Source: Pseudomonas fluorescens
GTDB lineage: Bacteria; Pseudomonadota; Gammaproteobacteria; Pseudomonadales; Pseudomonadaceae
NCBI RefSeq assembly: GCF_001307275.1
Contig: NZ_CP012831.1
Coordinates: 3,030,501-3,094,500, forward strand
Direction: 5' to 3'
DNA: 64,000 nt
Part shown: one piece after another, positions 8,798-17,837 of the stretch
How the letters are laid out: each line of letters opens with the position of its first letter
How positions within the stretch are numbered: position 1 is the first letter of the stretch
Translations under genes and position numbers: made by a program
The notes under the pieces: generated by a model
Told to the model about the DNA's origin: nothing
The model's input: the letters and a program-made list of their open reading frames with translations, nothing else
The model's database searches: none

Positions 8798-9997
8798 TCA
8801 GCTCAGAAATGTCTGCAGCAAGTCATTGAGAAACAGCTGTCCGCGCTCGGTGGCCGCCAGACGTGTCGGTTCGACCTGCAACAACCCGCTTTGTTCGGCC
8901 TCGCGCCGGCCTTCGGCCAGGCTTTGCAGGGGCAACCCGGTGCGTTCCGGGTACAGCCGCGCGTCCACGCCTGCGGTCAGGCGCAGGGCGTTCATCAGGA
9001 ACTCGAACGGCAGTTCTTCATTGGCCAGGGTTTTCTCGCCAGCCTGGAAGCTTTTGGCCGGATTGAGATAGTCCTTGGGCAGTCGGGTCTTCCAGGTGCG
9101 CACGATGCGCCCGTCCGGATGGCTGAGCTTGCCGTGGGCGCCGGCGCCGATGCCGATGAAGTCGCCGAAGCTCCAGTAGTTGAGGTTATGCCGCGCCGCC
9201 CGACCGGGCTGGGCGTAGGCCGAGACTTCGTATTGGGCGTAGCCGTGTTCGGCCAGCAAGGCCTGCCCGGCTTCCTGGATATCCCACAGCGTGTCGTCTT
9301 CGGGCAAGGTCGGCGGTTGGTTCCAGAACACCGTGTTCGGCTCCAACGTCAGCTGGTACCAGGACAGGTGAGTCGGCTTCAAGGCAATGGCCTGGCGCAG
9401 GTCGCTCAAGGCGTCGTCGAGGGACTGGTCGGGCAGCCCATGCATCAGGTCCAGGTTGAAGTTGTCGAACCCGGCCTGGCGGGCCATGCCGGCGGCGCGC
9501 ACCGCCTCGTCACCGTTATGGATCCGCCCCAGGGCTTCGAGCTTGGCCTGCTGGAAGCTCTGGATGCCGATGGACAGGCGGTTGATGCCCAAGGCCCGGT
9601 AAGCGACGAATTTTTCTTGCTCGAACGTGCCGGGGTTGGCTTCCAGGGTGATTTCGATGTCCTGGGCGAAGGGTATCCGCGCCTCGACCCCCTTGAGCAA
9701 TCGGCTCAGGGCCTGGGCACTGAACAGGCTTGGCGTACCGCCGCCGAAGAAGATCGAGCTCAGTTCGCGGCCATGAACCCCGTGCAGGTCCTGATCGAGA
9801 TCGGCCAGCAAAGCGTCGACGTATTCCTCCTCCGGCAGCTGCGGGCTGGCGGTATGGGAGTTGAAGTCGCAATAGGGGCATTTGCGTACACACCACGGGA
9901 TGTGGATGTACAGCGCCAGGGGCGGCAGCACCGGGAGCGGCGCCCGCGGGGTTTGTGCACCGCCATGGATCAGGGGTGCGGGGGCGTCGTCGGTCAT
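8798..9997 (-). CDS. hemW: Radical SAM heme chaperone HemW
   Basis: HemW is a radical-SAM protein related to HemN that binds heme and inserts it into respiratory enzymes; older annotations call it coproporphyrinogen oxidase-like (YggW). I start at ATG 9997 ([15 protein letters not shown]), giving 399 residues. The open frame continues upstream only through the antisense of rdgB. The [4Fe-4S] motif CxxxCxxC is CVRKCPYC, preceded by LALYIHIPW. The SAM-binding [10 protein letters not shown] follows. There is no extra Cys as in true HemN N-termini. It overlaps the rdgB stop by 4 bases. Confidence 0.94.
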   Translation of the reverse strand: MTDDAPAPLIHGGAQTPRAPLPVLPPLALYIHIPWCVRKCPYCDFNSHTASPQLPEEEYVDALLADLDQDLHGVHGRELSSIFFGGGTPSLFSAQALSRLLKGVEARIPFAQDIEITLEANPGTFEQEKFVAYRALGINRLSIGIQSFQQAKLEALGRIHNGDEAVRAAGMARQAGFDNFNLDLMHGLPDQSLDDALSDLRQAIALKPTHLSWYQLTLEPNTVFWNQPPTLPEDDTLWDIQEAGQALLAEHGYAQYEVSAYAQPGRAARHNLNYWSFGDFIGIGAGAHGKLSHPDGRIVRTWKTRLPKDYLNPAKSFQAGEKTLANEELPFEFLMNALRLTAGVDARLYPERTGLPLQSLAEGRREAEQSGLLQVEPTRLAATERGQLFLNDLLQTFLS

Positions 9998-10590
9998 TGC
10001 AGGCCCAGGCGTTGACGCAGCAGGGCCATGGCGCGGGCGCGGTGGCTCAGTTGGTTCTTTTCCACCGGCCCCAGCTCGGCGCTGGAGCAATTGCGCTCTG
10101 GCACCCAGAACAACGGGTCGTAGCCAAAACCGTGCTCGCCGCTGGCTTGGGTGAGAATGCGCCCGTGCCACAGGCCTTCGCAGAGGATCGGCAGCGGATC
10201 GTCGGCGTGGCGGACCAGGGCCAGCACACAGACAAACTGCGCGCCGCGCTCGGCTTCGGGCACGTCCTTGAGGGCATCGAGCAGCTTGGCGTTGTTCGCC
10301 GCGTCACCCTTGCCGTCAGCGTAACGGGCCGAGTAAATGCCCGGTGCGCCGCCGAGGAAGTCCACGGCCAGCCCGGAATCGTCGGCGAGCGCCGGCAGGC
10401 CCGAGATGCGTGCGGCATTGCGGGCCTTGAGGATGGCGTTCTCGACGAACGACAGGCCGGTCTCTTCCGGTTCCACCTGGCTGAATTCGCCAATCGAGCG
10501 CAACTGCACCGACCCGCCAAGCATGGCCTGCAGTTCCTTGAGTTTGCCGGCGTTGTGGCTGGCCAGTACGAGTTGGGTGAGGTTCATCAT
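9994..10590 (-). CDS. rdgB: XTP/dITP diphosphatase RdgB (Ham1 family)
   Basis: RdgB hydrolyses non-canonical purine nucleotides (dITP, XTP) to the monophosphates and so cleans the nucleotide pool. The 198-residue protein has the N-terminal substrate motif [14 protein letters not shown]. It also has the [23 protein letters not shown] metal/base-binding region and the C-terminal SHRARAM signature. Two ATGs are adjacent (10590 and 10587); either would serve. Its start overlaps the stop of the DUF4426 gene, and its end overlaps hemW. Confidence 0.96.
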   Translation of the reverse strand: MMNLTQLVLASHNAGKLKELQAMLGGSVQLRSIGEFSQVEPEETGLSFVENAILKARNAARISGLPALADDSGLAVDFLGGAPGIYSARYADGKGDAANNAKLLDALKDVPEAERGAQFVCVLALVRHADDPLPILCEGLWHGRILTQASGEHGFGYDPLFWVPERNCSSAELGPVEKNQLSHRARAMALLRQRLGLQ

Positions 10591-11021
10591 TCGCCGGGGA
10601 ACAGTTCCTGGTTGAAGTTGATGGTGTTGATCTTGTCGCCGGTTTGCACCTTGATCTCGAAGGTGCGGGTTTCCTGTTGGTCCACTGGATACTGGGCGAT
10701 GTAATAGATCGCGCCTTGTTCGGTGATCTGGCGGAAGGAGAGGGGGACTGTCTTGCTGGTCAGGTCCTTCACCGTGCCGCTGACGTCGGCGATCAATGGC
10801 TTGCCGCTTTTGATCACCGAGACATTGATCACACCTTGGTTCTTGCTGCGAATCAGTTCGGCAGCCTTGGCGATCTCCGGCGTCAGGAAGGTGGAGTTGA
10901 ACGTGTTGTAGTGCACGGTGATATCACCGAACACTTCCTTGCGCTCGCCCTTGATGACGTCGGCGGCCATGGCGCCCACGCTCAGGCAAGCGGTGATGAG
11001 AAACAACGCTAGACGTTTCAT
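10587..11021 (-). CDS. DUF4426 domain-containing exported protein
   Basis: A 144-residue protein with a signal peptide ([20 protein letters not shown]) and a small beta-rich domain matching DUF4426 ([20 protein letters not shown]). The function is unknown; it is expected in the periplasm. I prefer ATG 11021 because AGGAG lies just upstream and it begins the signal peptide. The open frame starts 17 codons earlier inside the end of metW. It is coupled to rdgB by a stop/start overlap. Confidence 0.87.
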   Translation of the reverse strand: MKRLALFLITACLSVGAMAADVIKGERKEVFGDITVHYNTFNSTFLTPEIAKAAELIRSKNQGVINVSVIKSGKPLIADVSGTVKDLTSKTVPLSFRQITEQGAIYYIAQYPVDQQETRTFEIKVQTGDKINTINFNQELFPGE

Positions 11022-11046
11022 GTCGTGCTCCTGGTGAGGCCGGGGC

Positions 11047-11667
11047 TTACACCGCGACCTGGTAATCGGCAAGGCCTGGGCTGCTGACCCGATAGATGCC
11101 TATTTCACCTAACAGATTAGGCCATAGCTTGCTGGCCCACCCGTGGCGGTGCTGCTGGTCCACGGCCAGGCGATCGATGACCTTGGCTTCGCGTTCGCGG
11201 CACAGCGCTTCGAAATCCTTGAAGGTGCAGAAGTGGATGTTCGGCGTGTTGTACCAGGTGTAGGGCAGGAAATCCGAAACCGGCATGCGTCCCTTGCTCG
11301 CCAGGTACCAGCGGCAGCGCCAGTGACCGAAGTTGGGGAAGGTGATGATGCACTGGCGCCCGACCCGCAGCATTTCGTCGAGGATCTTGTCCGGGTAGTG
11401 CACCGCTTGCAGGGCTTGGGTCATGACCACGATGTCGAAGCTGTTGCTGGCGAAGTTGCCCAGGCCCTTGTCCAGGTCCTGCTCGATGACGTTGATGCCC
11501 TTGGCGACGCATTCGGCAATGTTGTCCGGGTCGTTTTCCAGGCCGTAGCCGGTGACCTGTTTGTTGTCCCGCAGCCAGGTCAGCAGTTCGCCGTTGCCGC
11601 AGCCCAGGTCGAGCACGCGGCTGCCGGCGGGGATCCATTCCTGGATGATGTCCAGATCGGCTCTCAT
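11047..11667 (-). CDS. metW: Methionine biosynthesis protein MetW
   Basis: MetW is a class I methyltransferase-fold protein always paired with MetX in Pseudomonas and needed for full homoserine acylation. The 206-residue protein has motif I VLDLGCGNGELLTWL and the acidic post-motif. It starts 7 bases after the metX stop, so the pair is co-translated. The precise biochemical role is less settled than that of MetX. Confidence 0.95.
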   Translation of the reverse strand: MRADLDIIQEWIPAGSRVLDLGCGNGELLTWLRDNKQVTGYGLENDPDNIAECVAKGINVIEQDLDKGLGNFASNSFDIVVMTQALQAVHYPDKILDEMLRVGRQCIITFPNFGHWRCRWYLASKGRMPVSDFLPYTWYNTPNIHFCTFKDFEALCREREAKVIDRLAVDQQHRHGWASKLWPNLLGEIGIYRVSSPGLADYQVAV

Positions 11668-11674
11668 GGCGTCC

Positions 11675-12814
11675 TCACAGCGTTATACGGTTCATGTAGT
11701 TGCCGAACGCCTGCAGGTAGCGCGGGATCGGGATCAAAAAGGCGTCGTGGCCCTGGGGCGCGTCGATTTCCAGGTAGCAGACGTCCTTGCGCGCGGCCAT
11801 CAGCGCGTCCACCAGCTCCCGCGAGCGCGCCGGGGAGAAGCGCCAGTCGGTGGTGAACGACATCACGCAGAACTTGGCGGTGGCATTGGCGAAGGTTTTC
11901 GCCAGGTTATCGTCGAAGTTCGCCGCCGGATCGAAGTAGTCCAGCGCCTTGGTCATCAACAGGTAGGTGTTGGCGTCGAAACGCCCGGAGAATTCTTCAC
12001 CCTGATAGCGCAGGTAGCTCTCGACCTGGAACTCGACGCTGTGGAAGTCGTAGTTGAGCTTTTCGCTCTTGAGGCCACGGCCGAATTTCTCGCCCATGGA
12101 GTCGTCGGACAGGTAGGTGATGTGCCCGACCATCCGTGCCAGCATCAGCCCGCGCTTGGGGATCACGCCGTGTTCCTGGAACGAACCGCCGTGGAATTCG
12201 GGGTCGGTGAGGATCGCCTGGCGCGCCACTTCGTTGAAGGCGATGTTTTGCGCCGACAGCTTGGGGGCCGAGGCGATTGCCAGGCAGTGGCGCACGCGGT
12301 CCGGGTAAGTGATGGTCCATTGCAGGGCCTGCATGCCTCCCAGGCTGCCGCCGATCACGGCGGCCCACTGGCCGATACCGAGGCGGTCGGCCAGGCGGGC
12401 CTGGCTGTGGACCCAGTCTTCCACGGTCAGCACCGGGAAATCGGCGCCGAAGGGCTTGCCGGTGTCCGGGTTGAGGCTGCTGGGGCCGGTGGAACCGTTG
12501 CAGCCGCCCAGGTTGTTCAGGCTGACCACGAAGAACTTGCTGGTGTCGATGGGCTTGCCCGGGCCGATGCAACTGTCCCACCAGCCGGGCTTGCGGTCGT
12601 CGATGCTGTGGTAGCCGGCGGCGTGGTGATGCCCCGACAAGGCGTGGCAAATCAGCACGGCATTGCTCGCCGTGGCATTGAGGGTGCCGTAGGTTTCGTA
12701 GATCAGGTCATAGGCTGGCAACGAACGGCCGCAGGCCAGGGCCAGGGGCTCGCTGAAATGCGCCGTTTGCGGCGTCACCAGACCAACGGAATCGGGGGGA
12801 AAGGCAGCTGGCAT
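11675..12814 (-). CDS. metX: Homoserine O-acyltransferase MetX (probably succinyl-specific)
   Basis: MetX activates homoserine for methionine synthesis. It has an alpha/beta-hydrolase fold. The nucleophile Ser is in [13 protein letters not shown], the oxyanion/substrate region is [11 protein letters not shown], the Asp lies towards the C-terminus and the catalytic His is in [10 protein letters not shown]. The length is 379 residues. In Pseudomonas, MetX-family enzymes are reported to use succinyl-CoA; the sequence alone does not let me decide the acyl donor. A variant REPIN separates it from yggT upstream. Confidence 0.95.
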   Translation of the reverse strand: MPAAFPPDSVGLVTPQTAHFSEPLALACGRSLPAYDLIYETYGTLNATASNAVLICHALSGHHHAAGYHSIDDRKPGWWDSCIGPGKPIDTSKFFVVSLNNLGGCNGSTGPSSLNPDTGKPFGADFPVLTVEDWVHSQARLADRLGIGQWAAVIGGSLGGMQALQWTITYPDRVRHCLAIASAPKLSAQNIAFNEVARQAILTDPEFHGGSFQEHGVIPKRGLMLARMVGHITYLSDDSMGEKFGRGLKSEKLNYDFHSVEFQVESYLRYQGEEFSGRFDANTYLLMTKALDYFDPAANFDDNLAKTFANATAKFCVMSFTTDWRFSPARSRELVDALMAARKDVCYLEIDAPQGHDAFLIPIPRYLQAFGNYMNRITL

Positions 12815-12910
12815 CGACCCTGCTCGCGTTGAAATGAGGCGTAAGTCTAAAGACCGCTGTGGCGGGCGGCAAGCAAAGGGCGGCGCTGATTCTTCGGTGA
12901 ACGTAGACCC

Positions 12911-12997
12911 TGTGGGAGCAAGGCTTGCCCGCGATGGGGCCGATGCGGTCTTTTGGGGACCGAGGCGCCTGTTTCGCGAGCAAGCTTTGCTCCCACT
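12911..12997. repeat. REPIN, variant REP family (GTGGGAGCAAGGCTTGCCCG)
   Basis: A diverged forward unit at 12911-12935 (GAGCAAGGCTTGCCCGCGAT) faces an inverted unit at 12974-12997 (TCGCGAGCAAGCTTTGCTCC). The same variant occurs at 27726-27812. It lies between metX and yggT. Confidence 0.85.
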
Positions 12998-13031
12998 GAG
13001 AGAGGTGCTGACTGATCAGGCCGGTATCGGG

Positions 13032-13622
13032 TCAGATCAGCAGCCGCAGGATTTCCGGCATCATGGTCATCGCCGCCAGGTTGTTGATCACCAGCATGTC
13101 GATCAGCTTGAGCACCATGAACGCCAGGATCGGCGAGATATCCAGGCCGCCCAGGTTCGGCACGATGCGACGGAACGGCGCCAGGGCCGGTTCGCAGATC
13201 TGGTTCACCAGCTCGGCCCCCGGGTTATGGCTGCCCGGCGCGACCCACGACAGGATCACGCTGATGATCAGGGCGAAGAAGAAGATCTTCAGGAACAGCG
13301 CGGTCACGCCAATGAGCGACCAGATCAGCAATTGCAGCGGGTTGCCGGTGGTGCCGTAGGTCAGCAGCAGGGTCAGGGCCATCAGCGCCATTTGCACGAG
13401 GATCGCCAGGACCAGCGACGACATGTCCAGGCCGAACAGGCTCGGGATGATCCGGCGCAGCGGCTTGAGCAGCGGCTGGGTGGCCTTGACGATGAACTGG
13501 CACAGCGGGTTGTAGAAGTTGGCGCGCACCAGTTGCAGCACGAAACGCAACAGCACGATCAGCAAGTACAGGCTGCCGAGGGTTTGCAGCACGTAGACCG
13601 CTGCAGTGTTCAATCCAATCAT
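13032..13622 (-). CDS. YggT family membrane protein
   Basis: A 196-residue protein made of two YggT repeats, each with a pair of membrane helices and the motif NFYNPLCQFIVKATQP (repeat 1) or the looser SHNPGAELVNQICEPALAPF (repeat 2). YggT proteins are linked to osmotic tolerance or cell-envelope morphology in other organisms, without a defined activity. It follows proC by 10 bases, and the order yggS-proC-yggT is conserved widely. Confidence 0.93.
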   Translation of the reverse strand: MIGLNTAAVYVLQTLGSLYLLIVLLRFVLQLVRANFYNPLCQFIVKATQPLLKPLRRIIPSLFGLDMSSLVLAILVQMALMALTLLLTYGTTGNPLQLLIWSLIGVTALFLKIFFFALIISVILSWVAPGSHNPGAELVNQICEPALAPFRRIVPNLGGLDISPILAFMVLKLIDMLVINNLAAMTMMPEILRLLI

Positions 13623-13632
13623 GAATGGCTCC

Positions 13633-14451
13633 TTATTGGCCCAGTTGTTCGGCCATTTCGGCCGAGCGGTGCGCGGCGGCGCCGAGTGCTTTTTCCACCA
13701 GGGCTTCGAAGCCCCCGGCCTGGAACGATTTGATGGCCGCTTCGGTGGTGCCGGCCGGCGAGGTCACGCGACGACGCAGCTCGGCCGCATCGACATCGCT
13801 CGACACCGCCATGTGCGCGGCACCGAGGGCGGTCTGCAAGGTCAACTGGGCGGCGGTTTCCCGGGTCAGGCCAAGTTTTTCGCCCGCGGCGGTCATGGCT
13901 TCGATCAGCAGGAAAAAGTACGCCGGGCCGGAGCCGGAGACGGCGGTGACCGCGTCCAGTTGCTGTTCGGTGTCCAGCCACAGGGCCAGGCCGACGGCCG
14001 ACAGCAGCGTTTCGGCCTGCTGGCGTTGCTCGGCGCTCACGTGTGGCGTGGCGAACAGGCCGCTGACGCCCTGGCGCAACAGCGCCGGCGTGTTGGGCAT
14101 GCAACGTACGATCGGCTGCTCGCCGAGCCAGTTGTTCATGCTGGCACAGGTGATGCCAGCGGCAATCGACACCACCAGTTGATGGGGCTTGAGGCTGGGG
14201 CGAAGGGCTTCGCAGACGGTTTTCATCGCTTGCGGCTTGACCGCCAGCACGATGACGTCGGCGCCGTCGATGGCCTGGGCATTGTCGGCGAAGGTTTCGA
14301 TGCCGTGCTCGGCACTCACTCGGGTGCGGGTCTCTTCACCCGGATCGCTGGCGCGGATCAGCGAAGCGTCCAGGCCCTTGGCCCGCAGGCCGCCGATCAG
14401 GCTGGCGGCCATGTTGCCGGCGCCGATGAAGGCAATACGCGTGTTGCTCAT
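13633..14451 (-). CDS. proC: Pyrroline-5-carboxylate reductase ProC
   Basis: ProC makes proline by NAD(P)H-dependent reduction of pyrroline-5-carboxylate. The 272-residue protein begins with the Rossmann motif IAFIGAGNMAASLIGGL. It ends with the P5CR signature region VTSPAGTTEAAIKSFQAGGF. The catalytic domain segment AVSGSGPAYFFLLIEAM is intact. It lies in an operon after yggS. Confidence 0.97.
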   Translation of the reverse strand: MSNTRIAFIGAGNMAASLIGGLRAKGLDASLIRASDPGEETRTRVSAEHGIETFADNAQAIDGADVIVLAVKPQAMKTVCEALRPSLKPHQLVVSIAAGITCASMNNWLGEQPIVRCMPNTPALLRQGVSGLFATPHVSAEQRQQAETLLSAVGLALWLDTEQQLDAVTAVSGSGPAYFFLLIEAMTAAGEKLGLTRETAAQLTLQTALGAAHMAVSSDVDAAELRRRVTSPAGTTEAAIKSFQAGGFEALVEKALGAAAHRSAEMAEQLGQ

Positions 14452-14486
14452 GACAGGTCCTTATAAAGAGATGAGTCGGTCATGGT

Positions 14487-15173
14487 TCAGGAGTGACCAT
14501 AGTCGCGGGCACCAAACAGGGCAGTACCGATGCGCACCCAGGTGGCGCCTTGGGCAATGGCCGACTCGAGGTCGTGGCTCATGCCCATGGAAAGCGTGTC
14601 CAGCGGCAGTGCCAGGCTGGCTTGCAGGCGTTGAACGGCGGCGAAGGCTGCATCCTGGGCGGCACGTTCTTCGGTGGGTTCGGGAATCGCCATCAGCCCG
14701 CGCAGCTTCAGGCGTGGCAAAGCGCTGATGGCGCTGGCCAGGGCGGGCAGGTCCGCCGGGGTGCAGCCGGATTTGCTGGCTTCACCGCTGACGTTGACCT
14801 GGATGCAGATGTTCAGCGGCGGCAACTCGGCCGGACGCTGCTCGGACAGGCGCTGTGCAATTTTCAAGCGATCCACGGAATGCACCCAGTCGAAGTGTTC
14901 GGCGATAGCGCGCGTCTTGTTCGATTGAATGGGGCCGATGAAGTGCCAGATCAAGGGCAGGTCGGTCAATTCGACCTGTTTGCCCAGGGCCTCTTGCAGG
15001 TAATTCTCGCCGAAGTCCCGCAGGCCGGCGGCATAGGCTTCACGCAGGGCCTGGGCAGGCTTGGTCTTGCTCACGGCCAGCAGTTGGACACTGCCTTCGG
15101 CACGTTGGGCGGTCTGCTCCGCCGTGCGGATGCGCGAACTAACCTGAGCAATGTTGTCTGCTATCGTGGACAT
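14487..15173 (-). CDS. yggS: YggS family pyridoxal phosphate homeostasis protein
   Basis: A PLP-binding protein (PLPBP/YggS) with an alanine-racemase-like barrel but no known catalysis; it buffers free PLP. The 228-residue protein has the PLP lysine in LLAVSKTKPAQALREAY. The phosphate-binding C-terminus is LSMGMSHDLESAIAQGATWVRIGTALFG. It heads the long minus-strand operon. Its start is 54 bases from pilT, which reads away from it, so a compact divergent promoter lies between. Confidence 0.96.
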   Translation of the reverse strand: MSTIADNIAQVSSRIRTAEQTAQRAEGSVQLLAVSKTKPAQALREAYAAGLRDFGENYLQEALGKQVELTDLPLIWHFIGPIQSNKTRAIAEHFDWVHSVDRLKIAQRLSEQRPAELPPLNICIQVNVSGEASKSGCTPADLPALASAISALPRLKLRGLMAIPEPTEERAAQDAAFAAVQRLQASLALPLDTLSMGMSHDLESAIAQGATWVRIGTALFGARDYGHS

Positions 15174-15227
15174 AAAGGAAGCGCCAGCGGTGAGGTTCGC
15201 GGCATTCTACTGGAATTGAGGAGCGCT

Positions 15228-16262
15228 ATGGATATCACTGAACTGCTGGCGTTCAGCGCCAAACAGGGGGCGTCGGACCTGCACCTGTCCGCCGGGCTGC
15301 CGCCGATGATCCGCGTAGATGGCGATGTACGGCGGATCAACCTGCCGGCGCTGGACCACAAGCAGGTCCATGAGCTGATCTACGACATCATGAACGACCG
15401 GCAACGGGTGGATTACGAAAAGTTTCTGGAGACCGACTTTTCCTTCGACGTGCCGGGCGTCGCGCGATTCCGGGTCAACGCCTTCAACCAGAATCGCGGC
15501 GCGGGGGCGGTGTTCCGGACCATTCCGTCGAAAGTCCTGACCATGGAAGACCTGGGAATGGGCGAGGTGTTTCGCAAGGTGACCGAATCGCCGCGCGGGC
15601 TGGTGCTGGTGACCGGGCCGACCGGTTCGGGCAAGTCCACCACCCTGGCGGCCATGATCGACTACCTCAACAGCCATAAGCACCATCACATCCTCACCAT
15701 CGAAGACCCTATCGAATTCGTTCACGAACCGCGCAAATGCCTGATCAACCAGCGCGAGGTGCACCGCGACACCCAAAGTTTCTCCACGGCCCTGCGTTCA
15801 GCCCTGCGGGAGGATCCGGACGTGATCCTGGTGGGCGAGATGCGCGACCTGGAAACCATCCGCCTGGCGCTGACCGCCGCCGAAACCGGGCATCTGGTGT
15901 TCGGCACCTTGCACACCACCTCGGCGGCCAAGACCATCGACCGGGTGGTGGACGTGTTCCCGGGCGATGAAAAGTCCATGGTTCGCTCGATGTTGTCGGA
16001 GTCGTTGCAGGCGGTGATTTCCCAGGCGCTGATCAAGAAGATCGGCGGCGGCCGGATCGCGGCGCATGAAATCATGCTGGGGACCTCGGCCATCCGGAAC
16101 CTGATCCGTGAAGACAAGGTGGCGCAGATGTACTCGTCCATCCAGACCGGCGGCTCGCTGGGGATGCAAACCCTGGACATGTGTTTGAAGGACTTGGTGA
16201 ACAAGGGCCTGATCAGCCGCGAACATGCCCGGGAGCGGGCGCGTACGCCGGATAATTTCTAG
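15228..16262 (+). CDS. pilT: Type IV pilus retraction ATPase PilT
   Basis: PilT is the hexameric motor that disassembles type IV pili for twitching. It is 344 residues from ATG 15228 (MDITELLAFSAKQGASDLHL). The frame is open further upstream, but only across yggS antisense. Walker A is GPTGSGKST at about residue 130, with an Asp box and Walker B (RSALREDPDVILVGEMRD). The retraction-specific C-terminal AIRNLIRE motif is present. In PAO1 pilU follows directly; here a REP pair and an unrelated hydrolase follow instead. Confidence 0.97.
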   Translation: MDITELLAFSAKQGASDLHLSAGLPPMIRVDGDVRRINLPALDHKQVHELIYDIMNDRQRVDYEKFLETDFSFDVPGVARFRVNAFNQNRGAGAVFRTIPSKVLTMEDLGMGEVFRKVTESPRGLVLVTGPTGSGKSTTLAAMIDYLNSHKHHHILTIEDPIEFVHEPRKCLINQREVHRDTQSFSTALRSALREDPDVILVGEMRDLETIRLALTAAETGHLVFGTLHTTSAAKTIDRVVDVFPGDEKSMVRSMLSESLQAVISQALIKKIGGGRIAAHEIMLGTSAIRNLIREDKVAQMYSSIQTGGSLGMQTLDMCLKDLVNKGLISREHARERARTPDNF

Positions 16263-16301
16263 GGGATCTGTCAGGGGATTTGCAGCGCTTTTGCAGGCCT
16301 C

Positions 16302-16394
16302 ATCGCGAGCAAGCTCGCTCCCACATTTGATTTGCGGCGGACACAATTTCTGTGAGCACTGAAAATCAAGTGTGGGAGCGAGCTTGCTCGCGAT
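16302..16394. repeat. REP pair in divergent order
   Basis: An inverted REP (16302-16325) comes first and a forward REP (16371-16394) second. This order is opposite to the usual REPIN. It lies between the convergent pilT and NlpC/P60 genes. Confidence 0.9.
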
Positions 16395-16424
16395 GGGGGC
16401 CTCAGCTGTGACACAAATGCTTGA

Positions 16425-17036
16425 TCAGCGCTGAACCACGCGCAGCGCACCTGGTTCTTTCGGCAGCACTCGCTTGGCCACTACGTAGTGGGTGTCCCAG
16501 TACGGCTTGTTCAAGGTGTCGATGGTCACCGACTTGCCACGGCGTGGGGCGTGGATGAAACGGTCGTTGCCCAGGTAGATGGCCACGTGGTTGACCCGGC
16601 GGCTCTTGAGCTTGAAGAAGATCAGGTCGCCGGGCTTGAGATCCTTGCGCTCTACTTTCTCGCCATGACCGGCGGCCATGGCGTTGGACGTGCGTGGCAG
16701 ATCGAACGTGGCGTCGTTGAAAGCGTATTTCACCAACCCGCTGCAATCGAAGCCTTTACTTGGGCTGCTGCCGCCCCAACGATAAGGTGTGCCGAGTACA
16801 TTCACGGCGCGGCTCAGCACGTTGCTGCTCGCTTTGGTCGCCATGGGCGGCACCAGCTTGCTGTTGGCCGTGCCCACGCGCTGGACGCTTGGCTTGTTCT
16901 TGCTCGAAGGAGCAGAAACATGGGATTTCGGGGTGTAGCCGTTGACGTTGGGAAGACGTTGCTCACGATTGGTGGCGTGGGCGGCCAGTGGCAATAATAG
17001 GCAAATGGTTAGCCATGTCTTGAAAAATGGACGCAT
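16425..17036 (-). CDS. C40 (NlpC/P60) family peptidoglycan hydrolase
   Basis: An exported 203-residue cysteine peptidase, predicted to cleave peptide stems of peptidoglycan. It has a signal peptide (MRPFFKTWLTICLLLPLAAHA) and a low-complexity linker to about residue 75. The catalytic domain has the nucleophile in GFDCSGLVKYAF, the His in VNHVAIYLGNDRF and the third polar residue in FIHAPRRG. The conserved GTPYRWGG precedes the Cys. No lipobox is seen, so it is probably soluble in the periplasm. Confidence 0.93.
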   Translation of the reverse strand: MRPFFKTWLTICLLLPLAAHATNREQRLPNVNGYTPKSHVSAPSSKNKPSVQRVGTANSKLVPPMATKASSNVLSRAVNVLGTPYRWGGSSPSKGFDCSGLVKYAFNDATFDLPRTSNAMAAGHGEKVERKDLKPGDLIFFKLKSRRVNHVAIYLGNDRFIHAPRRGKSVTIDTLNKPYWDTHYVVAKRVLPKEPGALRVVQR

Positions 17037-17168
17037 TAGGCAAGGCTCTTAAAGGTTAGCGCGCAACTTTATAACAGCTTTTTTTGCCATTCCGAGGCCG
17101 TTTGTCGATTCGAAACCCAGCGTAAACCCTGCACAATGGCGACAATGGGGCTTGATTGTCCGACAGAA

Positions 17169-17185
17169 CCCCCGTGACACGGGGG
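17169..17185. other. GC-rich perfect palindrome upstream of the TM2 gene
   Basis: CCCCCGTG-A-CACGGGGG is a perfect 8+1+8 palindrome in the divergent region between the NlpC/P60 gene and the TM2 gene, about 100 bases before the TM2 start. It could be an operator or an RNA hairpin; the sequence does not decide. Confidence 0.5.
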
Positions 17186-17285
17186 TTTCCCCGGTTCGTG
17201 TCGCCCAGGACCGCTTGTCGGCGAGACACAAAAAAGTCACAAAAAGTCCGAACAAATTTTTCTATCGAGGCAAAAGAGGCCATTC

Positions 17286-17714
17286 ATGAACAGCTATCAG
17301 CAGGACGCAATCCGCGATACCCACAGCAAAGTCATCGGGTATCTGCTGTGGATTTTCGGTTTTACCGGCGCCCACCGTTTCTATTACGGCAAGCCGGTCA
17401 CGGGGACGATCTGGTTCTTCACCTTCGGCCTGCTGGGCATCGGTTGGCTGATCGACCTGTTCCTGATCCCGGCCATGGACCGCGAGGCGGACCTGCGTTT
17501 CACCCCAGGGCCGATCGAGTACAGCGTGGCGTGGATTCTGCTGACGTTTCTCGGGGTGCTGGGCGTACACCGGATGTATCAGGGCAAGTGGATCAGCGGG
17601 ATTATTTACCTGCTGACCGGCGGGGTGTTTTTTCTCGGGGTGCTGTATGACTTCTGGACGCTGAACGATCAGGTGTCGATTCGTAATGCGCAGAAGCGGG
17701 GTGCTTTTCAGTAA
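17286..17714 (+). CDS. TM2 domain-containing membrane protein
   Basis: A 142-residue protein with two tandem TM2-type hairpins. The first is KVIGYLLWIFGFTGAHRFYY with GIGWLIDLFLIPAM. The second is WILLTFLGVLGVHRMYQGKW with TGGVFFLGVLYDFWTLN. Each carries the family G-x-HRFY/HRMY motif between helices. TM2 proteins have no agreed function in bacteria. The gene stands alone on the plus strand between minus-strand genes. Confidence 0.9.
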   Translation: MNSYQQDAIRDTHSKVIGYLLWIFGFTGAHRFYYGKPVTGTIWFFTFGLLGIGWLIDLFLIPAMDREADLRFTPGPIEYSVAWILLTFLGVLGVHRMYQGKWISGIIYLLTGGVFFLGVLYDFWTLNDQVSIRNAQKRGAFQ

Positions 17715-17729
17715 GACCGAGTCGCCTGT

Positions 17730-17822
17730 ATCGCGAGCAAGCTCGCTCCCACATTGGATCGAGGTGTTCACACGTCATGTGTTCACCGAAGATCCCCCTG
17801 TGGGAGCGAGCCTGCTCGCGAT
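17730..17822. repeat. REP pair in divergent order
   Basis: An inverted REP at 17730-17753 is followed by a forward REP at 17799-17822 whose loop reads CCTGC instead of CTTGC. It lies between the convergent TM2 and pyrC' genes. Confidence 0.88.
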
Positions 17823-17837
17823 AGGAACGGCGCGGTA

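Noticed and set aside
14493..16262. 589-residue frame suggesting an N-terminally extended PilT
   Set aside because: The extension is antisense to yggS. The normal PilT start with 344 residues is at 15228.
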